Of a stretch of DNA of 64,000 bases, positions 58,096-64,000 are shown piece by piece. Numbering within the stretch: position 1 is the first letter of the stretch; each line of letters opens with the position of its first letter. Source of the DNA: JANMDU01 sp031418715. GTDB lineage: Bacteria; Pseudomonadota; Gammaproteobacteria; Burkholderiales; Burkholderiaceae_C. The notes under the pieces are model-generated. The model did no database searches, had not been told where the DNA came from, and saw nothing but the letters and a program-made list of their open reading frames with translations. The stretch is taken from positions 1 to 64,000 of the forward strand of contig JANOJL010000067.1 in NCBI GenBank assembly GCA_031418715.1, read 5' to 3'. The position numbers and the translations under genes were made by a program.

Positions 58096-60174
58096 TTAGA
58101 AATTCGCCTGCAAGCCCACTTTCAAGCTGCGCCCCGGCAGCGGCGCTTTGCCAGGGGCGCTGGTTGTCAGGATGGAAGTGGCGCTGTAGGCGAGTTTGTT
58201 GCTGGCGTTATCCAGCCTTGCAAACCACAACAAATCAGCGTCCTTGGCTTTCATTTTGTAGGTGGCAGATGCGTTGAGTAGCGTGTAGGCTGCGGCGCTG
58301 CCGTCCCGCGCTGCCGCATTTCGGTCAAAGCCTATGCGAGCGCCCCAAGGCCCTTGCGCCCAAGCGAGTGTCGCGCCGACGCGCAGCGGGCTGATGCGCG
58401 GCAGGGCTGCACCCGTCAGGCCGTTGGTAGCACGGGTGCTGTCGATGCGCCATTGCACATCGAGTTTATTGGCTGTATCCAGCAGGCGATAGTTACCAGA
58501 CAACTCAAATCCAATGAAGCGGGCTGGCACTTGGCCATAGGCATACTCAGGAAAAATATCCTCGCCGCTGCCATCGGCCGCGCCATCACCATCCGCATCC
58601 ACGGGGTTCAATTCAGCATCTGCGCCACGTGTGTTGCCGGTGGCATCTAACAAAATATAGTTTTTGAAGCGATTGGCAAACACGTTGACTTGCAGATGGT
58701 GTGCGCCGCTTTTCCAACGTGCGCCCACGTCGAAGCTGGTGGATTTCTCTTTTCGCAAGTTCACATCGCCCACTTCATAGGCTGCCGTGGCAATGTGTGG
58801 CCCGTCTGCAAAGAGTTCGTAGTCTTTCGGAGCGCGCTGGGTGGCGGCGAAGTTGCTGGTGAGTTGCCAAGCGGGGCTGAGGTTCAACAAAGCACCGGCA
58901 GCATAGCTGCTGGGTTTGAAGCTGCGGCTACCGGGCACAAAGCGAGCGACCAGCGGGTTGCCTTCTGAATCCACCTTCACGCTTTCCATGCGTGCGCCAA
59001 AGCTGAGCTTGCCCCAGCCGAAAGTAGCTTCTTCATAAGCAAAGATCGCTTGCTGGCGCGTCTTGCTGTAAGGCGCAAAAGCTTCCGCACCATCGGCTGA
59101 AAAGCGGTTGCCATCCAGCTGCAAGCCGATCACGCCTTCTAGATTTCCCCATTTCGCGTGGCGTGCTTCTAAGCGAAGATCTGTGCCTTGGTTGTTGAAG
59201 ATCGTGCCAGTTGCAGCGCCTTCAAATTCGGTGTGGGTGTAGTTGGTGCTGCTGGCTTGCGCTTTGAGGCTTTGCAAGATGCCGCCGAGCTTGATTTCGC
59301 CTTCAATGGCCGTGCGGCGCGAGCGCATGTTGATCGTCACTTCATCTTCCGCCACAGTGCCGTAATTTGTGTTGAAGCTGCTGGTGGACAGGCCGAGATA
59401 GCCTGCGTCAAAAAACAGCGTGCCGCCGACTGCGCCGCTATTTGCATCAGCTGCAGAATTACAGATTTTCTTTTGCAAGGTTGGTGAGCCAGGCTTGGTG
59501 CAAGCCAAACTGATTGGCGCTGCAACATCGCCGCTGCTGCGAGCAGACACATCAGCATGCAAGGCAAACTTGCTGTTGCCCGTCTCCAGCATGAAAGCAC
59601 CGTTTTTTCCATCATTCCCACTTGAGAGGCCAAAATCTACTTTGCCTGTGAAGCCCGTCATGCGCTCTTTCGGAATACGGTTGTCAATCACATTGACCAC
59701 ACCGCCCACGGCCGAGCCGCCATAGAGCAAGGCGCCGGGGCCGCGCAACACTTCAATGTGCTCTACCGCGATTGGATCCAGCGCCACGGCGTGGTCGTAG
59801 CTTAAGGCCGAGGCATCTAACGTTGCGCCGGAATTATTCAAAATTCGGATGCGATCGCCATCGAGCCCGCGAATGATTGGGCGGCTGGCGTTCGGCCCGA
59901 AATAGGTGCTGCTGACACCGGGCGTGCCACTCAGCAACTCGCCCAAAGTGGACTCCTGGCGCAGCAGCAGACCGGTGCCAGAGATGGCCTGCGCAGGTGC
60001 AATCAAATCAGAGCTGCCCAAGGGGTTGGCTGTGACGGTGATGGATTTGAGCGTGGGCTCGTTGGGGTTGGATGGATTGGAAGCTGAGGGGCTGGAAACG
60101 GTTTGAGCGCTGGCAGCGGCGCAAAGCGCGGCAGCAGCAGCCGCAACGAGGCGGCGAGGAAATAATGAAGACAT
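58096..60174 (-). CDS. TonB-dependent outer-membrane receptor (ZnuD-like)
   Basis: A 692-residue outer-membrane receptor. A signal peptide (LVAAAAAALCAAASAQ) is followed by a TonB-box region, a plug domain at about residues 60-175 (GELLSGTPGVSSTYFGPNASRPIIRGLDGDRIRILNNSGATLDAS, LRGPGALLYGGSAVGGVVNVID) and a beta-barrel ending in F. The plug resembles ZnuD-type receptors. It is last in a unit with an ABC exporter-like ATPase and permease, DUF3299 and a His-rich protein, a setting associated with zinc uptake. Metal choice is inferred. Confidence 0.87.
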   Translation of the reverse strand: MSSLFPRRLVAAAAAALCAAASAQTVSSPSASNPSNPNEPTLKSITVTANPLGSSDLIAPAQAISGTGLLLRQESTLGELLSGTPGVSSTYFGPNASRPIIRGLDGDRIRILNNSGATLDASALSYDHAVALDPIAVEHIEVLRGPGALLYGGSAVGGVVNVIDNRIPKERMTGFTGKVDFGLSSGNDGKNGAFMLETGNSKFALHADVSARSSGDVAAPISLACTKPGSPTLQKKICNSAADANSGAVGGTLFFDAGYLGLSTSSFNTNYGTVAEDEVTINMRSRRTAIEGEIKLGGILQSLKAQASSTNYTHTEFEGAATGTIFNNQGTDLRLEARHAKWGNLEGVIGLQLDGNRFSADGAEAFAPYSKTRQQAIFAYEEATFGWGKLSFGARMESVKVDSEGNPLVARFVPGSRSFKPSSYAAGALLNLSPAWQLTSNFAATQRAPKDYELFADGPHIATAAYEVGDVNLRKEKSTSFDVGARWKSGAHHLQVNVFANRFKNYILLDATGNTRGADAELNPVDADGDGAADGSGEDIFPEYAYGQVPARFIGFELSGNYRLLDTANKLDVQWRIDSTRATNGLTGAALPRISPLRVGATLAWAQGPWGARIGFDRNAAARDGSAAAYTLLNASATYKMKAKDADLLWFARLDNASNKLAYSATSILTTSAPGKAPLPGRSLKVGLQANF

Positions 60175-60250
60175 GGCATTCTCTGAAAAAAAGCAACAAA
60201 GCAGCAGCCAGCGCGGATCGCGCCAAGCTGCCGAAGGACAAGTGCAGGGT

Positions 60251-60655
60251 TTACAGAGAAAGCACAGGCGGGCCGCGCGCTTCAAACAGCGGGGCTTGCC
60301 AAGCGGCTAAGGTGGAATCACCTACCGCTATCAAAATATGAGCATATAGCGCAGGTAATATAACGGCTGGAAGGCTATTTATGCCAAAAATTGTGCCTGC
60401 TCCGTCCATTACACGGCAGGTTTCATCGCCTTCTTCGTGGCTTGCAAACAGCCGACTGATGACGCCGTGATCGCAGTCTTCTGCGTGGCCGTGGGCTGCA
60501 AGTTGCTCCTCATGCGTATGCGCGAGCATGCGCACATCGGCATGCACGCTTCGGTGTGCCAGCCCCAGGCTTTGCGCCAACGCCATGCACAGCAGCAGCC
60601 CGAGCAGCGCGATGCGCTGGGGAAGACTCATCTGCGAGCGGCTGGCAATATTCAT
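60251..60655 (-). CDS. DUF2946-like His-rich protein
   Basis: A 134-residue protein with an N-terminal hydrophobic segment (PQRIALLGLLLCMALAQSLGLAHR) and a His/Asp/Cys-rich middle (HADVRMLAHTHEEQLAAHGHAEDCDHG), then a second hydrophobic stretch and FEARGPP at the end, as in DUF2946 proteins of metal-uptake clusters. The second stretch (PAVILPALYAHILIAVGD) is encoded by a dispersed-repeat copy. A role in binding a metal ion in the periplasm is likely but inferred. It lies 5 bp after the DUF3299 gene and 76 bp before the receptor gene. Confidence 0.78.
   Translation of the reverse strand: MNIASRSQMSLPQRIALLGLLLCMALAQSLGLAHRSVHADVRMLAHTHEEQLAAHGHAEDCDHGVISRLFASHEEGDETCRVMDGAGTIFGINSLPAVILPALYAHILIAVGDSTLAAWQAPLFEARGPPVLSL
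60326..60385 (+). repeat. Dispersed repeat copy inside the DUF2946-like gene
   Basis: CGCTATCAAAATATGAGCAT then ATAGCGCAGGTAATATAACG and GCTGGAAGGC. In frame, giving AVILPALYAHILIAV. Confidence 0.72.
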
Positions 60656-60660
60656 CGAGG

Positions 60661-61266
60661 TTACTTCACTGCCACGGCATCGGTAATGCGGTAATACAAA
60701 CCATAAGGGTCGTCATTGAGCACGAGAAATTTTCCTTCCACCACCACTGGCTCCAAGGAATATTTCACAGGCGTTTTCGTGCGCACTTCAATCATGCTCT
60801 CAGGCCCGCCAGGAAGGCAAAAACCGCAGGTCAAGGGCACGGAGGTGAGCAAAAAATGGCGCTGCCTCTCACCGGGCTCCAGCGGCATCATGAAGCCTTG
60901 AATTTTTTGCGTTTTCTGGTGCAAAGCGAGCTGTTGCACCCCGAAGACAGGAAGGATTTTGTTTTTCTCGGTCTTGGTGGTCACCGCCGTCAGCAAGCTC
61001 CAAGCGATCACATCTTCCCGCTTGGGCAAGGGTGCAAAAGGTGAATTGGGGCTATGAACGCCCGCGCCTTGGCCTTGCGGCACACCCAACGCATTACCGC
61101 CTTGCGCAACGACCTGAGTGGCCTTGCTAGGCGCAACGCTTTTGCTGCCCCCCGCCCCCGAAACTGGAGAGATCGGAGAGGACAGCTTAGGCGCAGCTTG
61201 CTGCGCCATCACCGTGGCTGTAACAAACCCCGCCAACAGCAAAGCCAGCAGCTGTTTAATGCTCAT
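60661..61266 (-). CDS. DUF3299 domain protein
   Basis: A 201-residue exported protein. A signal peptide (LLALLLAGFVTATVMAQ) is followed by a Ser/Pro/Gly-rich spacer to about residue 80, then the DUF3299 core with IQGFMMPLEPGERQRHFLLTS, LTCGFCLPGGPESMIEV and VVEGKFLVLNDDPYGLYYRI. The CGFC pair may bind a metal or be redox-active. DUF3299 is also called ZrgD in the Vibrio ZrgABCDE zinc system. The start overlaps the upstream small gene by 11 bp. Confidence 0.87.
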   Translation of the reverse strand: MSIKQLLALLLAGFVTATVMAQQAAPKLSSPISPVSGAGGSKSVAPSKATQVVAQGGNALGVPQGQGAGVHSPNSPFAPLPKREDVIAWSLLTAVTTKTEKNKILPVFGVQQLALHQKTQKIQGFMMPLEPGERQRHFLLTSVPLTCGFCLPGGPESMIEVRTKTPVKYSLEPVVVEGKFLVLNDDPYGLYYRITDAVAVK

Positions 61267-61528
61267 GCCGCATGCCGCAATTTTTGCCAATGCCTAAGCC
61301 TTTGCACGCGGCTTGCAGCTCTTTCTCGCAAAGATCATGCTTTTTGCCCGATTCCAAGCACTTCGCCGCACCTTCATGCGCAGCTGCCATGGCCTTGTGG
61401 CGCTGAATATCTTTCGCCGTCTCGGCTGCCGTATGAGCTTGCGCCCAAACGGGAGACGCTATGAATGTAATAGCACCCAGCGCGGATAATATAACGGGCA
61501 CAGCCCAATTTCTCTTAAAATTTAACAT
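61256..61528 (-). CDS. Small secreted Cys-containing protein; signal peptide derived from the dispersed repeat
   Basis: A 90-residue protein. The signal peptide (KRNWAVPVILSALGAITFIA, cleavage near VWAQA) is exactly the translation of a repeat copy. The mature part has four Cys and several His in helical pattern (HRHKAMAAAHEGAAKCLESGKKHDLCEKELQAACKGLG split by spacing) ending CGMRHEH. This HAAAKCL...CGMRH pattern looks conserved among relatives, and suits a metal-binding function, perhaps replacing ZrgA. It is in the ABC permease-DUF3299 operon. Confidence 0.7.
   Translation of the reverse strand: MLNFKRNWAVPVILSALGAITFIASPVWAQAHTAAETAKDIQRHKAMAAAHEGAAKCLESGKKHDLCEKELQAACKGLGIGKNCGMRHEH
61459..61518 (+). 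repeat. Dispersed repeat copy forming a signal peptide
   Basis: CTATGAATGTAATAGCACCC then AGCGCGGATAATATAACGGG and CACAGCCCAATTTCTCTTA. Translation on the minus strand gives NWAVPVILSALGAITFIA. Confidence 0.82.
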
Positions 61529-61532
61529 TCCA

Positions 61533-62741
61533 TCACCTTGTTTGCAATAGTTTCAACACATCCAATCGGTAAGCTTGGCGCAAAGGCCAAGCCACCGCCA
61601 GCACCGATAACGCCAAAACTCCCGCTAAAAGCAGCAATTCCTGCGGCAGCCACACGAATCCACTCACCACCAGCGAACGCTCCTGCGCTAGTAAATAGCC
61701 TATCAGACTTGTCAAGAGGTGGCCGAGCAACACGCCAAGCGCCCATCCCGCCAAGGCCAATAAAAGTGTTTCAAAGAGCAACAAGAGCGCCACCTTGCTA
61801 GGCGATGCGCCCAGCATGCGCAGCATCGCTAAATCCCCGCGCCGCTCCCGCAGCGCCTGCGTGAGCGACATCCACAGACTGATTGCAGCGACCGCCGCCA
61901 TTACCGCTGCAAAGGCCTGCAGCACTTGTGTGCCCACGCCGAGCATGCGAAACAGCCGCGTGATCTCCAGCGCGGGGGCTGCAGCTTGCAGCTCGGTGGA
62001 GCTGTTCACAAAACGCGGAAAACTCACCGCCGCCAGCGGCGAGGCGTATTGAATCAGGCCAAAAGTGATTTCTCTTTCCGCCTGCAAGGCTTTTTTATCT
62101 GCCTCATCCAATGCGATTTCTTTTTCATGCACCTGCCACACGCTCTCGGTGCTGGTGAGGATTAAGCGATCCAGCACACAGCCGCAGCGCTGGAGTTGCC
62201 CCACCACGGTGTACTTAGACTTGTCATGCACTTCGCCCCCACCCGCGAGCCCATGCGTGCCCGCAAACACAGCGTTGATCGGCAGCTTGGTTTCTAGATC
62301 CGCACCCACGACAACCTGCATGGGGCCAGTCCACGATTGCCCTGTCGCCATCTTTGCTTGGTACAAGTTAACGTACTCGAACGTCGTGCCCACAATACGA
62401 GCGCCTTCAAAACTATCGCCCAAACTGAGCGGAATCAGCCGCTTCACGCGCGGGTCTTTCGCCAGCTCCTGCGCCGCCTCCAGCGGAATATTCCCGGCCG
62501 GCACATCTACATGCAGCACCCCCGCCAAAATCATTTGCAACGGCGAGCCCTTCGCACCCACCACCACATCCACCCCCGCCAAATCACGCTCGAAACTGCG
62601 CTCCATTTGCGTGGAAACCAGCAGCAGCACCGTCATCGTGGCCACGCCGAGGGCGATCAAGAGGGCATTCAGCAGCGCAGCGCCCGGTCGAGCGAGCAAC
62701 ATGCGCAGCGCATAGGAGAAAGTAGTTACTATTAATTTCAT
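61533..62741 (-). CDS. ABC transporter permease, FtsX/MacB type (ZrgB-like)
   Basis: A 402-residue permease with one N-terminal membrane segment (residues 10-42), a MacB-type periplasmic domain (VVVGAKGSPLQMILAGVLHVDVPAGNIPLEAA), and an FtsX domain with three membrane segments at about 275-400 (ALRERRGDLAMLRMLGASPSKVALLLLFETLLLALAGWALGVLLGH). Such permeases act with an ATPase to extract or move envelope molecules. The start codon and first codons (MKLIV) are in a dispersed repeat, as in gpsA. It follows the ATPase gene by 17 bp. Confidence 0.9.
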   Translation of the reverse strand: MKLIVTTFSYALRMLLARPGAALLNALLIALGVATMTVLLLVSTQMERSFERDLAGVDVVVGAKGSPLQMILAGVLHVDVPAGNIPLEAAQELAKDPRVKRLIPLSLGDSFEGARIVGTTFEYVNLYQAKMATGQSWTGPMQVVVGADLETKLPINAVFAGTHGLAGGGEVHDKSKYTVVGQLQRCGCVLDRLILTSTESVWQVHEKEIALDEADKKALQAEREITFGLIQYASPLAAVSFPRFVNSSTELQAAAPALEITRLFRMLGVGTQVLQAFAAVMAAVAAISLWMSLTQALRERRGDLAMLRMLGASPSKVALLLLFETLLLALAGWALGVLLGHLLTSLIGYLLAQERSLVVSGFVWLPQELLLLAGVLALSVLAVAWPLRQAYRLDVLKLLQTR

Positions 62742-62788
62742 AGCAATCTACACATGTTTTATAACGGGGGAAAGCCGATTTGGCTTGA
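62729..62788 (+). repeat. Dispersed repeat copy joining ATPase and permease genes
   Basis: ACTATTAATTTCATAGCAAT then CTACACATGTTTTATAACGG and GGGAAAGCCGATTTGGCTTG. On the minus strand it supplies the last 10 codons and TAA stop of the ATPase and the start ATG plus MKLIV of the permease. Confidence 0.87.
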
Positions 62789-63436
62789 ATTTTTAAGCTT
62801 TACTGTATGCGCAGGCAGCCCACGCGCGCCAAGCGCCAACGCCACCCGTGCATCATGGGTGGCCACCACCAGCGTCGCGCCGCAGCGCTGGGCCGCCTGA
62901 AACAACATCGCACAGGCCAGCGCCGCCGCATCGTCATCCAAACTCGCCGTCGGCTCATCCGCCAAAATGATTTTGGGCGACAACAACACTGCCCGCGCCA
63001 ACGCCACCCGCTGCGCCTGCCCGCCCGAGAGCTCGCTCGGAAAGCGATCCGCCAGCTCACTCACCCCCAGCGCCTGCAAAGCCGCATCTATTTTTGCAGG
63101 CTTCTCAGGCAAGCCTGCCGCAAAAAACGCCAATCCCAGATTACCGCGCACGGGCAGCGACTCGCTCAAATGCAAGCACTGCGGCAAAAACCCCACGCAG
63201 CGCCCGCGCCAAGCATCGCGCTGCGCCGCCTTCAAAGTTGCGAGGTCTTGCCCAGCCACCTCCACTTGCCCGCCGCCCGGCGTTAGCAGCCCACAGAGCA
63301 GCGCCAAAAGCGTCGACTTACCCGATCCAGACACTCCTTGCAGCAGCAACACGCCGCCCTGCGGCAGCGCAATGTCTGGAAAAGCCAGTGCGGTACCGCC
63401 CGAGTAGGCGAAGTTCAATTTTTCAGTCCGGAGCAT
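62759..63436 (-). CDS. ABC transporter ATPase (LolD/MacB-like; ZrgC-like)
   Basis: A 225-residue ATPase. Walker A GVSGSGKSTLLALLCGLL near residue 34, Q-loop GFLPQCLHL, signature LSGGQAQRVALARA, Walker B IILADEPTASLDD and the H-loop VATHDA are all present. It pairs with the downstream FtsX-type permease. The C-terminal tail KNSSQIGFPPL comes from a dispersed repeat. It heads a six-gene minus-strand unit ending in a TonB receptor. No Zur box was found in the 66-bp gap to msrA. Confidence 0.93.
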   Translation of the reverse strand: MLRTEKLNFAYSGGTALAFPDIALPQGGVLLLQGVSGSGKSTLLALLCGLLTPGGGQVEVAGQDLATLKAAQRDAWRGRCVGFLPQCLHLSESLPVRGNLGLAFFAAGLPEKPAKIDAALQALGVSELADRFPSELSGGQAQRVALARAVLLSPKIILADEPTASLDDDAAALACAMLFQAAQRCGATLVVATHDARVALALGARGLPAHTVKLKNSSQIGFPPL

Positions 63437-63502
63437 AGCGTGATGATACGTAGTTCAGAAAGCGCTGAGCTGCTTTCCGAGCTACTTTCGCTGATGCAGA
63501 GG

Positions 63503-64000
63503 CTATTTCGCCAGCCGCGCAAATGTTTTGCGAAACTTCGCCACTTTCGGCGCAGCCACCGCCATGCAATAACCCTGATACGGATTGCGCTCAAAATAAT
63601 CTTGGTGGTATTCCTCAGCAGGCCAGTAGTTTTGCAGTGGCAACACTTCCGTCACGATCGGGCTGCCAAAGACTTTGTCTTGACTCATATCGCGGATGAT
63701 GTCGTTGGCCGCATCTTGCTGCTCAACGTTAGAGAAATAAATCCCGCTTCGATATTGCGTGCCCGTATCGTTGCCCTGGCGGTTGAGCTGCGTGCAATCG
63801 TGAACCACAAAGAAAATCTCCATAATCTCGCGCAACGAGATCATCGCTGGGTCATACACGAGCTTCACCACCTCGTTATGCCCCGTCTGCCCGCTGCACA
63901 CGTCCTCATAACGCGGATTGATCACATGCCCATTGCAATACCCCGATTCCACATCCACGATCCCCTTGACCTCTTTGTAAACCGATTCAGTGCACCAAAA
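63503..64000 (-). CDS. msrA: Peptide methionine sulfoxide reductase MsrA (5' end outside window)
   Basis: Reduces methionine-S-sulfoxide in proteins. The frame is open to the edge of the window: it reads FWCTESVYKEVKGIVDVESGY, where FWC is part of the catalytic GCFWC motif and its first residues are off the edge. YCNGHVINPRYEDVCSGQTGHNEVVKLVYDP, FFVVHDCTQLNRQGND and YRSGIYF are family segments. The 166 residues seen are nearly the whole enzyme. It begins off the right edge and ends 66 bp before the metal-uptake operon, on the same strand. Confidence 0.94.
   Translation of the reverse strand, partial: FWCTESVYKEVKGIVDVESGYCNGHVINPRYEDVCSGQTGHNEVVKLVYDPAMISLREIMEIFFVVHDCTQLNRQGNDTGTQYRSGIYFSNVEQQDAANDIIRDMSQDKVFGSPIVTEVLPLQNYWPAEEYHQDYFERNPYQGYCMAVAAPKVAKFRKTFARLAK

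Noticed and set aside
63437..63502. Zur box upstream of the metal-uptake operon
   Set aside because: No AT-rich palindrome of the Zur type is visible; regulation left open.
1..64000. tRNA, rRNA or CRISPR loci
   Set aside because: No cloverleaf, rRNA or regularly spaced repeat was seen on either strand by eye; a covariance-model scan would be needed to exclude small RNAs.

Overview
The window reads as a chromosomal segment of a betaproteobacterium of the order Burkholderiales, most likely Comamonadaceae or a close relative. This is inferred from gene order (secB-gpsA, gpmA-ctpA-thiF, leuC-entericidin-leuD-leuB, pstSCAB-phoU-phoB-phoR, xseA, exbB-exbD-lpxK-ycaR-kdsB-adk), from protein style and from a moderate to high GC content. 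No rRNA, tRNA or CRISPR array was seen. The left edge cuts through an IS91-type transposase remnant and the right edge cuts msrA.

Layout. 1-6142: transposase tail, gpsA, secB, grxC and a rhodanese (minus), then gpmA, a C-terminal processing protease and a ThiF/MoeB-type adenylyltransferase (plus). 6218-12263: a Bug/TctC binding protein divergent from a LysR regulator, the leucine genes leuC-leuD-leuB with an entericidin-like lipoprotein inside, and an orphan type IV prepilin. 12293-18041: a decayed aquaporin tail, a sulfite dehydrogenase-like molybdoenzyme with its cytochrome c (minus), and a divergent three-gene signalling module (PhnD-like binding protein, histidine kinase, sigma-54 activator). 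A sigma-54 promoter upstream of the molybdoenzyme links the two. 18087-21448: an arsenic operon (arsR, ArsI-like C-As lyase, arsC, membrane fatty-acid hydroxylase, AqpS-like channel) with no ArsB or Acr3 pump.

21550-37424 is mostly a phosphate locus: a histone-like protein, phoX, an OlsB-like acyltransferase, ppk interrupted by a single-base frameshift, sixA, ppx, a Pho-box-preceded periplasmic binding protein, then pstSCAB-phoU-phoB-phoR. Four Pho-box-like sites were found by eye. 37381-49429 holds ordinary chromosomal genes: MATE transporter, glycosyltransferase, rpmE2, MaoC protein, ParA, cytochrome c4, MoxR ATPase, two GNATs, aldehyde dehydrogenase, sodB and xseA. 49456-55674 carries exbB-exbD-lpxK-ycaR-kdsB-adk, a trypsin-like protease and a membrane protein. 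55881-63436, on the minus strand, carries an MBL hydrolase, an AEC transporter and a six-gene cluster (ABC ATPase, FtsX permease, small Cys protein, DUF3299, His-rich DUF2946-like, TonB receptor) that looks like a zinc or other metal acquisition system.

The most unusual signal cuts across all regions: a dispersed repeat of about 45-60 bp with at least 15 recognisable copies. Several copies lie at gene junctions and supply start or stop codons. Others lie inside reading frames, in frame, in xseA (twice), kdsB, an aquaporin, a His-rich protein and a secreted protein whose signal peptide is the repeat itself. The in-gene copies are read in recurring frames, so they yield recognisably parallel peptides.
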